Origin: 'Nostoc azollae' 0708
Lineage (GTDB): Bacteria > Cyanobacteriota > Cyanobacteriia > Cyanobacteriales > Nostocaceae
NCBI RefSeq assembly: GCF_000196515.1
Contig: NC_014248.1
Location: 3,042,001-3,106,000, forward strand
Direction: 5' to 3'
DNA: 64,000 bases
Positions 19,461 to 29,502 of this stretch are shown here, one piece after another. The translations under genes were made by a program, and so were the position numbers. The notes under the pieces were generated by a model. The model saw only the letters and a list, made by a program, of their open reading frames with translations. It was not told the DNA's origin and searched no databases. Each line of letters begins with the position of its first letter. Positions within the stretch are counted from its first letter, which is position 1.

Positions 19461-21481
19461 TAGAAGCATTTGAGAGAGTCAGCCAAGGCGCAACAGAAAT
19501 GATGCTGGTAGCTGGTTTTTCTGCAATTGGGAAAACTACCACCATCAACTCAAAAAGTATTGCAGTTAGCGGCTTGTATTGGGAATCAGTTTGCTTTAGT
19601 AACTTTGGCTATTGTTTCGGAACAATCTCAAATCGAAACAGCAGCCTGTTTATGGAAGGCATTACAAGAAGGGTCAATTTTACCAATTGGTGATGTTTAT
19701 AAGTTTTATGTTGGTCAAGAAACTCTAGCAGGTACTTCCGAAAATCAACAGACTGTTACTTATGAGTTTTTACATAACAGAGTACAGCAAGCAGCTTATT
19801 CTCTGATTCCTGATCACCAAAAGCAAACTACTCACCTCAAGATTGGGTAACTGCTGCTGCAACAGATTTCCCCAGGAGCGATAGAAGACCGGATTTTTGA
19901 ATAGTTAATCAATTAAATGACGGCATTGCTTTAATTAGTGGACAAACACAACGAGATAAATTAGCATAACTTAACCTCACCGTCTGTCGCAAAGCTAAAA
20001 AAAATTCAACTGCCTATCAAGCAGCTCATGAATATGCCGCAGTAGGATTGTCTTTGTTAGGAGAAAAAGCTTGGCAACGACAATATGAAATGAGTCTCGC
20101 CTTCCATGAATTAGCTGCTGAAGTAGCTTCCCTGTGTAGTGACTTTAAGGGGATGGAAAAATTCAGTGATACTGTCATAGAACACTCATATTACTTACTG
20201 CTTGAAGCAGTATTAACCGCATTAGAATTGACGGAGAGACCTCTCATAATAAACTCACTGAAAACATTGTCATTGGCATCGATCTTCTACAAAACTTGGG
20301 GGTAAAAGTTCCAGAAAAACCCACACTGGAAGATATTCAACAGTGAATCCAAGAAACTAGCGAACTGATTGGCAACCGGAAAGTTGAAGATTTTATTCAT
20401 CTATCTCTGATGACAGATGCTAAAACCATTGCTAAGGAAACCTTACCTCTCTTGAGGAAAAGCTACGCAATTCCATTAGAAGTCGGAAAGCTGACATTTG
20501 TCGGATATAGCGGTAACAGTTTCTGCCTCCATTCGTTGTGTTGCGGTCACCCCCTTGCTACCTTGGAGCAAGATACGCACATTTACCACGATAGTTTGGT
20601 GTAACTTAATCAGGTCACAGCAGTTAATTATTGCCGAATCTATTGGCAAACTATGTTAAATTTACTGGTTTTCGCAGAGAATACTACCCTTTTGTCTAAT
20701 TTACTTCTCCAAGGGACGGAATTTCTCCCCCTGCTGCAGTCTAGAGATGATCTGTATGGACTATATATATATAATATGTTCTACTTACATAAGCTCATGC
20801 TTGGTTTTTTGTTTGGGGAATTTGAACCAGCTAACAGTTATGCCCTTGAGTGCAGAAACTATTTAATTACTGTTCCAGAATCGGTTGGCGTAGCTGTACT
20901 TTATTTCTACGATTCTTTGCTTGCCCTAGCACAATTGAGTCAACCTTTAGGTGAAGAACCAACCACATTAGAGCGAGTAGCAGAAAGGCAAACTCAGTTA
21001 CAGCATTGGGCGCACCATGCACCGATGAATCACCACCATAAGTTTGATTTAGTAGGATCAGAAAGATGTCGCGTTTTACGACAGAAAACTGAAGCCGGCG
21101 AATTATATCACAAGGCGATATCTGGAGCTAAAGGAAATACTTGTAATAATAAGCAATTGCCAACGAACTAGCCGCACAATTCTACTTAGATTGGGGTAAA
21201 CAGCGCATAGCCTAAGAATACATGATTGAAGCCTACTACAGTTATGAGCATTGGGCAGCAAAAGGCGAGCGCTCAGTAAATTGTCTAATCAACCCACAGT
21301 GGAAATTTGTATTGTAACTCTTTCCTGGATAATAGTACTGAATTTATTATTAAAATTCCTATAGCAGCCTTATCTGAAATATGAGATAACACGGTGCTAA
21401 AAAGTATTGAGCGACAAGGGTTACAGGTATTTTCTCCCTCACGAATGACTTAGGATTGCTATATATAATTTTTTACGTGTC

Positions 21482-22242
21482 GGCTCAATAAGTAGGTTTT
21501 TCCCACTTAGGGTGAGTAATATTTCTGTTTATGGAATAAAATGTTGTCCGTTGTCAAATTGATATCTTTAATAATTACTTGTTCGTATCCTTTAAACTCT
21601 GCATCTTCTGGCAGTTTCTCCTGGGGATATTCTAGTATTTTTTCACGGTCTATTTTAATAGTTGCGTTTTTACTGTTCTTGGAGTGCTTTTTTGGGATTT
21701 TCCTTTCTTTCTCTGATGAGTGATTTTTGTCAAAGCCTTTGGAGTTGGCTTTTATGTCTGGTTGACCTTGTTTCCCCTTGAGTGGATTATTTTCATATTT
21801 TAACTGTTGATTTTCGGCTCGTAATTCTTTGATTTTTCTTTGTAATTGCTCTATTAAGTTTAGAGCTTGTTTGAAAAGTCGGTCTTTGTATCATGTTGAA
21901 TGCCGCGGAGGGGAATCAAATATCTCAGTACACGCTCAAAACCTAGATTCTAGAGGCTTCGGCACGCTTTGTGTTGACGCAGTGTCCCGAAGGGATACGC
22001 TCCATTTCATTGCGCTCAGAATGACAATTTATACCTCCTAAAACTTTTCAAACATGCTGTTAGTAATATCTCCATTGTCTGACGCATTGATTCGTCTGCA
22101 ATGCCTTTTGGCTCGATGGTTTGCAGTAACTCTTCTCCCTACTTTTTACTCGAATCCAGTTTTTGCGTTGTCTTTCATATTTTATTACATTCTTTGTCCC
22201 TTGTTTACTTTCTTTTTCTCCGCTACCCCTATTTATTGAGCC
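21482..22242 (-). mobile_element. Internally deleted IS66-like element with intact ends
   Basis: GGCTCAATAAGTAGG (21482-21496) and the reverse complement of GGCTCAATAAATAGG (22228-22242) are the terminal inverted repeats. On the minus strand it carries only the N-terminal part of a transposase related to the one at 57419-58962: EILLNLIEQ, KPTPKALTKITHQRKK-like basic stretches in broken frames, then ILFHKQKYYSP-like sequence. The catalytic domain is missing. A second small element is inserted in it at 21864-22059. Confidence 0.65.
21864..22059. repeat. MITE-like element type C nested in the IS66-like remnant
   Basis: Inverted ends AGCTTGTTTGAAAAGT (21864-21879) and, reversed, AGCATGTTTGAAAAGT (22043-22058), 15 of 16 matching. 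TTAG flanks it at 21860-21863 and 22060-22063. Removing the element and one TTAG restores the host frame (EILLNLIEQ on the minus strand). The interior shares GCAGTGTCCCGAAGGGATA with type A elements. Confidence 0.75.
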
Positions 22243-22323
22243 AATACATTTTTACTTTCGCTCAAAGATCAATTAAGATATTTGGGAATACTAGATTGAG
22301 AAATCATTAAGGATGAGCGCAAT

Positions 22324-25300
22324 ATGGTTAGTAATCTTGTCAATATTCCCGGATATCTCATCAGTGAGGAACTTTATAACGGTTCTAGAACGCTAGTTTA
22401 TCGAGGATATCGAGAAAGAGATTCATTACCAGTAGTGATTAAACTGCTGAAAAATCCTTATCCCACGTTTAATGAACTCTTATCATTTCGTAATCAATAT
22501 ACCATTGCTAAAAATCTCAACTCGCCTTTAATTGTCCAAATTTACACCCTAGAACCATACCGAAATGGTTATGTGTTGGTGATGGAAGACTTTGGGGGGA
22601 CTTCTCTCAATGAATGGGTAGGGAAGGTCAAACAAAAGTCTCTACAGGAGTTTTTAGAAATAGCGATTGCCCTCTCCAATACCCTAGATATATTGTACCG
22701 GGAACGCATTATTCATAAAGATATTAAACCCAGCAATATATTAATTAATCCCGTAACTAAACAAGTCAAATTAATTGACTTTAGTATCGCATCTTTATTA
22801 CCGAGGGAAACCCAAACCCTAGTTAATCCCAATGTTTTAGAAGGGACATTAGCTTATATATCACCAGAACAAACAGGGAGAATGAATCGCGGGATAGACT
22901 ATCGCACAGACTTCTACTCACTAGGTGTGACATTCTATGAATTACTAGCTGGAGAGTTACCTTTTGTAGCAAACGAGCCAATGGAGTTGGTGCATTCTCA
23001 TATAGCTAAAATAGCACCATCAATACACGAAATCAATTCAGAAATTCCCTGGGTTATTGCAGAAGTCATTAGTAAGTTAATGGCTAAAAATGCTGAAGAC
23101 AGGTATCAGAGTGCGTTGGGATTAAAGTTCGACTTAGAAAATTGTTTAACTCAGCTAAGAGAAACTGGTGGAATTGAGAAATTTGAAATTGCACAGCGTG
23201 ATATATGTGATCGCTTCATTATCCCTGATAAACTCTATGGCAGAGAAACCGAAGTCTTAACCCTACTAGAAGCATTTGAGAGAGTTAGTCGAGGTACATC
23301 AGAAATGATGCTAGTAGCTGGTTTTTCTGGAATTGGAAAAACAGCAGTCGTCAAAGAAGTGCATAAACCAATTGTCAGACAACGTGGCTATTTTATTAAA
23401 GGCAAATATGACCAGTTTCAACGTAATATTCCCTTCAGTGCTTTTGTACAAGCATTTCGTGATTTAATGGAGCAATTGCTAACAGAAAATGATGTCCAAC
23501 TAGAGGAATGGAAAAACAAAATATTAAATGCTGTTGGCGACAGTGGACAAGTAATTATTGAAGTCATCCCCGAATTATCAATAATTATTGGTGAACAACC
23601 ACCAGCAGTAGAATTATCAGGAACAGCAGCCCAAAATCGCTTTAACTTATTATTTCAAAAATTTACCCAAGTCTTTACTAGTATTGAACATCCCTTAGTA
23701 ATGTTTCTAGATGACTTGCAATGGGCAGATTCAGCATCACTAAAGTTAATACAACTATTAATGGCTGATACAAGTCATCTTTTATTAATAGGTGCATACC
23801 GTGATAATGAAGTCCCACCAGGACATCCATTAATGTTGACTTTGAGTAATATACAAAAGACACAAGCAACGATTAATACGATTAGTTTAGTACCACTAAG
23901 TCAAGTGGAAGTAAATAAATTAGTTGCTGATACACTCAAATCTACAGAAGAACTCGTATGGAATCTTTCTGTATTGATATATCAAAAAACTCTGGGGAAT
24001 CCATTTTTCGCAACACAGTTTCTCAAAGCATTACATCAAGATGAACTGATTCACTTTGACTTTGAGTTAGGATGTTGGCAATGTGAGATTGCCCAAGTGA
24101 CAACGCAGGCGGTTACAGATAATATTGTCACCTTTATGAGTTTGCAATTGCGAAAACTACCGCCATCAACTCAACAAGTATTGCAGTTAGCGGCTTGTAT
24201 TGGGAATCAGTTTGATTTAGCAACTTTGGCTATTGTTTCGGAACAATCTCAAATCGAAACAGCAGCCTGTTTATGGAAGGCATTACAAGAAGGGTTAATT
24301 TTACCAATTGGTGATATTTATAAGTTTTATGTTGGTCAAGAAACTCTAGCAGGTACTTCCGAAAATCAACAGACTGTTAGTTATAAATTTTTACATGACA
24401 GAGTACAGCAAGCAGCTTATTCCTTGATTCCTGATGACCAAAAGCAAACCACTCACCTCAAGATTGGGCAACTTTTACTGAGTAATGCGCCACTAAGGGA
24501 ACAGAATGAAAACTCGTTTGAAATTGTCAATCAACTCAATATTGGCAAATCCCTGATTATTGAACCAGAAAAGCAAATAGAACTGGCTCAACTCAATTTA
24601 AATGCTGGACAAAAAGCTAGAGCAGCAACAGCTTATACTGCTGCGTTGGAATATGCTACCACAGGCATTAGTTTACTACACCTTCTCAAGTGGGAAACAC
24701 ACTACAACTTAACCTTGACACTGTATGAACTAGCAACAGAAACTGCCTACCTTAGCGGCGATTTTGAGCAGATGGAGCAATGGGCAGATATTATTTTGCA
24801 ACAGGCCAAAACTTCCATTGATAAAATGAAAGTCTATGCTGTCAAAATCCAAGGTTATATGGCGCAAGCCAAAAAGCTAGAAGCAGTCCAAATTGGATTA
24901 GAAGCTCTGGAATTAGTGGGGGTAAGTTTACCTAAATCACCTGAACCCTCAGACATTCAACAAGCACTTAGTCAAACTGTAAGCAATCTTCAAGAGAAAA
25001 AAATAGAAGGGTTAATTAACCTACCGTTAATGACAGATATTGAAAAGTTAGCAGCTACTAAGATTTTAACAAGTATGTTTACTCCTACCTATCAAGCTGC
25101 ACCTACGCTTGTACCTTTAGTTACATGTGAATTGATTAACTTATCGCTCAACTATGGTAATTCAGCATTTTCCAGTTCTGGTTACGCTTTTTATGGTCTG
25201 CTATTGAATGTAGTATTTCAGGATATTGAGTCAGGCTATCAATTTGGTAAGTTAGCTATTAGCCTAGCGGAACAGTTCAATGCTCCAGAAATCAAGGCGT

Positions 25301-28152
25301 TGGTACTTAATGTAGTGGGTGCATGTACGACTCATAGCAAAGTTCATATTAAAGAAACATTGTCTCTTCTTTGGGATTCCTACGAAAGCGGACTTCAAGG
25401 CGGAAATTTTGAACATGCTGGCATATCTGCCATGCTGAAATATGAATACTCCTATTTTATGGGACAGGAACTAACAATACTGGTACGAGAAATGGCCTCT
25501 ATCAGTGATGTTTTAGCTCGGCTCAAGCAAGAAAACGCTCTACGTTGGCATCAAATTTCTCAACAGACAGTATTGAACTTATTAAACCCCTTAGAAAATT
25601 CATGCAACTTACGAGGTGAAGTCTACAACGAAGAAACTTCTTTACCACTCATGAAAGATGCTAATGATAGAAGCGGGCTTCACTCCTTGTATGTTAATAA
25701 ACTAATTCTTTGTTACCTATTTGGAGAATATCAACAGGCACAGGAAAATGCACAGCAAGCTAAACAGTATTTAGATGGAGTACAGGGACACATATTAGTT
25801 CCAATATTTCATTTCTATGATTCCTTAGCCCACCTAGCAATTTACCCATCAATATCGCATTCGCAACAAGAAGATATTTTAAGTCGAGTGACTAAAAACC
25901 AAGAAAAGATGAGGCTATGGGCAGATTACGCACCTATGAATTTTCAGCATAAATTTGATTTAGTTGCAGCCGAACAGTCTCGTATTCTAGGTAACAAAGC
26001 TGACGCAATGGACTATTATGATCGCACTATTGCTCTTGCTAAAGAACACGGATATATCCAAGAAGAAGCACTTGCTAAGGAACTCGCTGCTAAATTTTAC
26101 CTCAGCTGGGGTAGAGAAAGCATGGCTAGGGAATATATAACTGAAGCTTACTACACCTATACCCGTTGGGGAGCAAAAGCCAAGGTTGCTGACTTGGAAA
26201 AACGCTATCCCCAATTACTTGCGCCTATATTACAGCAAACCCGTTCTACTGTTTCAACTAACGACACTATCTTTGCCTTGGGGAGCGTGACATCTACCAG
26301 TTATTCCAGTTCTAGCACAAGTGTTTCAGATACCCTAGATTTAAAAACTATTCTCAAAGCATCTCAGACTATCTCCAGTGAAATCGAACTAGAAAAACTG
26401 CTGGCATCCTTACTTTCTATCATCATCGAAAATGCCGGGGCTGATAAATGCGTGTTAATGCTGTCGCGGGATGAGCACCTACTAATTAAAGGCTCAATTA
26501 CGCAGGGAACAAAACCCGTTGTATTGCAACGCCTTCCTATTGAAGATAGCCACAACATTCCAAAGAAGCTAATTTACAAAGTCAAGCACAATCAGCAGAC
26601 CGTTGTACTATTGGATGCAACAGCAGATCCTAACTTAGCCAACGACCCGTACATTATGCGTAAAAAACCTAAGAGTATCCTGTGTAGTCCGATTTTGCAT
26701 CAAGGCAAGTTAATGGGTATTTTATATCTGGAAAATAATCTGACAATGGGAGCATTTACCAGCGATCGCGTCGAACTGCTAAATCTACTTTGCTCTCAAG
26801 CTGCAATTTCTTTAGAAAATTCCCGACTTTATGAACTTTCCCAGGAATATGCCCAACAGCTAGAGCAATCATTTGCCGAATTGAGTGCAAGTAATTCTCG
26901 TTTCCACAACTTAGTAGATAATGTCCCTGGGGTTGTTTATCAATATCAGATGACTACCGATGGGGTGATGTCGTTGAATTACATTAGTGCACAATGTAAT
27001 AACTTTTTTGAAATTACCCCAGGTCAAGCTACGTCAAATGTTGAGTTTTTCGGCAATATGGTACATCCAGATGATATTGCAAATTATCAGCAGTCTAATA
27101 CCGATACGATTCAATTTTTATCTCCCTGGCAGTGGGAAGGACGAATCATCACTCCATCAGGAATTGTCAAGTGGATTCATGGTGAATCACGAATTGAACG
27201 GCGTGCTGATAACTCACTAGTTTGGGATGGATGGTTTTTGGATATTAGCGATCGAAAACAAGCTGAACTTACCTTGCAGCAAAAATCACTCTTACTAGAA
27301 GAAGCACTAACTGATTTGCAAAATGCCCAATTAAAAATGATCCAAAGTGAAAAGATGTCTGCATTGGGTAATTTAGTGGCTGGTGTTGCTCATGAAATGA
27401 ATAACCCTCTTGCTTTTATTTATGCTACTCTTCAACAAATTAAACCCAACTTTGCTGATCTCACTGAACATTTAAAGCTCTACCAAGAAATTCTAGAAAA
27501 CCCAGGTGATGAAATTCAAGACCATGCCGAAGAAATTTATTTAGACTATCTTTTAGAAGATTTACCTACAGCGATAGATGCAATGGTGATGGCGTGCGAA
27601 AGATTAAGAAATATTAGCACTAGTCTTCGTACTTTCTCTCGTGCAGATCAAGATTACAAAGTCCAGTTTAATCTTCATGATGGTATAGATAGTACAATTT
27701 TAATTCTCAAACATCGCCTGAAAGCTAATGAACAACGCCCCGCAATTGAAGTAGTGACTAACTACAGTGATTTAGCTCAAATAGAAGGATTCCCCGGACA
27801 ATTAAACCAAGTATTTATCAATATTTTGGCTAATGCTATTGATTCCTTAGAGGAATCAAACATTGGCAAGAGCTTTACAGACATTAAAACCAATCCTAAC
27901 CGTATTAAAATTACAACATCAATCGTAGACAAATATGTAAAAATCTCAATTGCTGATAACGGGAAGGGAATGGGTGAAGAAATTAAACAGAAGATTTTTG
28001 AACATTTATTTACTACAAAGGCTGTAGGAAAGGGAACTGGATTGGGACTGACGATCGCTCGGCAAATTGTGGAGGAAACCCACGGTGGTAAATTGAGTTG
28101 TCACTCTGTTTTGGGCAAAGGTACAGAGTTTATTATTGAAATTCCAGCTTGA
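22324..28152 (+). CDS. Hstk-type Ser/Thr kinase - AAA ATPase - GAF - PAS - histidine kinase
   Basis: An intact 1942-residue signalling protein. Domains in order: Ser/Thr kinase (about 10-270; catalytic HKDIKPSN with Asp133, DFS at the start of the activation segment); AAA/NTPase (about 300-620; P-loop GFSGIGKT 333-340, Walker B MFLDDLQW with Asp463); long helical TPR-like region (about 700-1290); GAF (about 1345-1510); PAS (about 1535-1655); HisKA with AHEMNNPLAF (His1690); HATPase ending near residue 1940 with GKGTGLGLTIARQIV. No receiver or membrane segment. Fusions of this type (Hstk) occur in Anabaena/Nostoc and some other bacteria. The signal is unknown. A dead paralogue lies directly upstream. 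Confidence 0.95.
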   Translation: MVSNLVNIPGYLISEELYNGSRTLVYRGYRERDSLPVVIKLLKNPYPTFNELLSFRNQYTIAKNLNSPLIVQIYTLEPYRNGYVLVMEDFGGTSLNEWVGKVKQKSLQEFLEIAIALSNTLDILYRERIIHKDIKPSNILINPVTKQVKLIDFSIASLLPRETQTLVNPNVLEGTLAYISPEQTGRMNRGIDYRTDFYSLGVTFYELLAGELPFVANEPMELVHSHIAKIAPSIHEINSEIPWVIAEVISKLMAKNAEDRYQSALGLKFDLENCLTQLRETGGIEKFEIAQRDICDRFIIPDKLYGRETEVLTLLEAFERVSRGTSEMMLVAGFSGIGKTAVVKEVHKPIVRQRGYFIKGKYDQFQRNIPFSAFVQAFRDLMEQLLTENDVQLEEWKNKILNAVGDSGQVIIEVIPELSIIIGEQPPAVELSGTAAQNRFNLLFQKFTQVFTSIEHPLVMFLDDLQWADSASLKLIQLLMADTSHLLLIGAYRDNEVPPGHPLMLTLSNIQKTQATINTISLVPLSQVEVNKLVADTLKSTEELVWNLSVLIYQKTLGNPFFATQFLKALHQDELIHFDFELGCWQCEIAQVTTQAVTDNIVTFMSLQLRKLPPSTQQVLQLAACIGNQFDLATLAIVSEQSQIETAACLWKALQEGLILPIGDIYKFYVGQETLAGTSENQQTVSYKFLHDRVQQAAYSLIPDDQKQTTHLKIGQLLLSNAPLREQNENSFEIVNQLNIGKSLIIEPEKQIELAQLNLNAGQKARAATAYTAALEYATTGISLLHLLKWETHYNLTLTLYELATETAYLSGDFEQMEQWADIILQQAKTSIDKMKVYAVKIQGYMAQAKKLEAVQIGLEALELVGVSLPKSPEPSDIQQALSQTVSNLQEKKIEGLINLPLMTDIEKLAATKILTSMFTPTYQAAPTLVPLVTCELINLSLNYGNSAFSSSGYAFYGLLLNVVFQDIESGYQFGKLAISLAEQFNAPEIKALVLNVVGACTTHSKVHIKETLSLLWDSYESGLQGGNFEHAGISAMLKYEYSYFMGQELTILVREMASISDVLARLKQENALRWHQISQQTVLNLLNPLENSCNLRGEVYNEETSLPLMKDANDRSGLHSLYVNKLILCYLFGEYQQAQENAQQAKQYLDGVQGHILVPIFHFYDSLAHLAIYPSISHSQQEDILSRVTKNQEKMRLWADYAPMNFQHKFDLVAAEQSRILGNKADAMDYYDRTIALAKEHGYIQEEALAKELAAKFYLSWGRESMAREYITEAYYTYTRWGAKAKVADLEKRYPQLLAPILQQTRSTVSTNDTIFALGSVTSTSYSSSSTSVSDTLDLKTILKASQTISSEIELEKLLASLLSIIIENAGADKCVLMLSRDEHLLIKGSITQGTKPVVLQRLPIEDSHNIPKKLIYKVKHNQQTVVLLDATADPNLANDPYIMRKKPKSILCSPILHQGKLMGILYLENNLTMGAFTSDRVELLNLLCSQAAISLENSRLYELSQEYAQQLEQSFAELSASNSRFHNLVDNVPGVVYQYQMTTDGVMSLNYISAQCNNFFEITPGQATSNVEFFGNMVHPDDIANYQQSNTDTIQFLSPWQWEGRIITPSGIVKWIHGESRIERRADNSLVWDGWFLDISDRKQAELTLQQKSLLLEEALTDLQNAQLKMIQSEKMSALGNLVAGVAHEMNNPLAFIYATLQQIKPNFADLTEHLKLYQEILENPGDEIQDHAEEIYLDYLLEDLPTAIDAMVMACERLRNISTSLRTFSRADQDYKVQFNLHDGIDSTILILKHRLKANEQRPAIEVVTNYSDLAQIEGFPGQLNQVFINILANAIDSLEESNIGKSFTDIKTNPNRIKITTSIVDKYVKISIADNGKGMGEEIKQKIFEHLFTTKAVGKGTGLGLTIARQIVEETHGGKLSCHSVLGKGTEFIIEIPA

Positions 28153-28449
28153 GTATTAAATTTTATAGAACCCAAATTGGTTCTATCTTAACCTGACCTT
28201 GGGATCAGGAAAAGGATAGCTTTCTCGTTCACCACCGGAAAGTTCTTCAACTAGGTGATCCTCAAAATTTTCTAGTTGCGTCTCTTTAATTGCTGCTTCA
28301 ATTTTCTGCCTATCATTATCACTTAACTCCCATTACCACCAAGTTTGATGTGGTATTCTGCCTAAATTTAGCTAATTGACGCACAGTTAAACCAGCAGGA
28401 ATTGGTTGCTGTTATGGTAAAAGTGCTAATTTTTGAGCTACTAAATTAG

Positions 28450-28505
28450 AGGTTGTTTTAAAAGGTTTTGATACATCACTAAGGACTTTTCAAACGTCCT
28501 AAGAG
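28450..28505. repeat. Minimal hairpin insertion inside FecE copy 2
   Basis: AGGTTGTTTTAAAAGG and the reverse complement of CTTTTCAAACGTCCT form an imperfect stem. The arms resemble the TTTGAAAAGT ends of the type C element. Copy 1 reads straight through with ATTAGGAGGTTGTG. Confidence 0.5.
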
Positions 28506-28665
28506 GAGGTTGTGAGTGAGTTGCCTTCCCATCTACTAAAATTACTCCTTGTTGAGGAGAGAGAATTCAACTAATTACTTTCAGTAAAGTAGATTTACCA
28601 AAACTATTAGCATCTACTCAACTCAACCATTCTCCAGTTTGCAAAGAAAGATTAATATCTTGGAT

Positions 28666-28845
28666 CTACTAGAAACGGTTTAAAGGTGTCATTCTGAAGG
28701 TTTGCGGAGCGTCTCTGAAAGAGATAGTAAAGAATCTCCGAGATACTAGAGCCTACGTAGGGCACGCTCCGCGTTCACCCAGTGTCCTGAAGAGATAAGC
28801 TGCGCTATCAGTATGACATAAGTCCAAGTTCCACCCGTTTGTAGT
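28666..28845. repeat. MITE-like element type A, copy 2
   Basis: 180 bp between two AT dinucleotides (28664-28665, 28846-28847). The empty site in FecE copy 1 reads TTGGATAATTGG. Ends CTACTAGAAACGG and (reverse complement) ACTACAAACGG. The interior is about 80% like copy 1, with the same CTCCGAGATACTAGAGCC core. Confidence 0.75.
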
Positions 28846-29119
28846 ATAATTGGCGAAACAGTATAACCACCTGTGAGATTTTGTAATTCCAGAGGCATTT
28901 TAGCAGTTCAAAAAATAATTATTCTATTTTTTTAGTTATACCAGACTACACATTCTTTTGCAATACAATTATTTTTCATAATTATACATCAACATAACTA
29001 AATTTATGAATAAATTAGTGCCCTTTTACCTATATATAGCTATGCAACTATAATTTTCTGCTTTAAGTAGGTTGAATAAAACAAGCATCAAATTCATCTG
29101 ACTGTCAAGAGGAAGTGTT

Positions 29120-29308
29120 ATGAATTTGGACAAACCTCTTGTCTTACTTAGTACACTTAGTTTAGTTACACTCCGTAGTGTAGGAATATCTCCAGCATTA
29201 ACTGATAATCCGAACAATTATAGAAACCAGCGCCAAGAAACTCGTCATAGATCAGACAATAATCAACGACGAGACAATAACCACAGGCCAGATTTTGGTC
29301 TATATTAA
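29120..29308 (+). CDS. Small exported basic protein, unknown
   Basis: A 62-residue frame beginning MNLDKPLVLLSTLSLVTL with a purine-rich ribosome-binding site (AGAGGAAG) 5 bp before the ATG. The first 25 residues look like a weak signal sequence, and the rest is Asn/Arg/Gln/His-rich (NYRNQRQETRHRSDNNQ). I do not recognise it. The Asn/Arg-rich part resembles the middle of the broken lipoprotein at 29503, so it may itself be a shortened relative. The reading is uncertain because the neighbourhood is decayed. Confidence 0.4.
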   Translation: MNLDKPLVLLSTLSLVTLRSVGISPALTDNPNNYRNQRQETRHRSDNNQRRDNNHRPDFGLY

Positions 29309-29502
29309 GGTTAGTTAAAGTTCTGAATATATTTGCTAATTTTTGTAGCTACTATTTAATATCAAATTCATTGAATTACACAGAGATGGTAGTTTTCTTA
29401 GTTGTTAACAACAACTATAATTCTTGGACCTATCGCCAAAAGAACTGATATATAAATAGTATGTCTCGGTGAAATTGAGATGTATTTATGGAGTATCAAT
29501 TC

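Larger units (their letters stand above)
16479..21265 (+). pseudogene. Hstk-type Ser/Thr kinase-AAA protein, heavily broken copy
   Basis: A paralogue of the intact gene at 22324. Fragments in order: start and glycine loop region (16479-16685, stop), kinase core with HKDIKPSN (16727-17123), an IS4-like insertion (17133-17960), kinase C-lobe (17970-18244), an IS630-like insertion (18260-19460), P-loop ([11 protein letters not shown]), a deletion of most of the AAA domain joined near 19520, then helical-repeat parts (19527-21265) with many stops. The GAF, PAS and histidine kinase parts are gone. The last recognisable piece is EYMIEAYYSYEHWAAKGE. The middle of the kinase core is identical in DNA to the intact gene over about 460 bp. 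Confidence 0.9.
28212..28905 (-). pseudogene. FecE-type ABC ATPase remnant, copy 2, with two small insertions
   Basis: A diverged copy of the N-terminal half of the gene at 12260-13014, shared also in the 5' flank (TTTGCAATACAATTATTT in both). Here Walker A still reads ANSFGKSTLLK, with the Lys that copy 1 has lost. A 55-bp hairpin (28450-28505) and a 180-bp type A element (28666-28845) interrupt it. The corresponding sites in copy 1 are empty, so the original junctions can be read. The 3' half (signature, Walker B) is absent. Confidence 0.75.
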
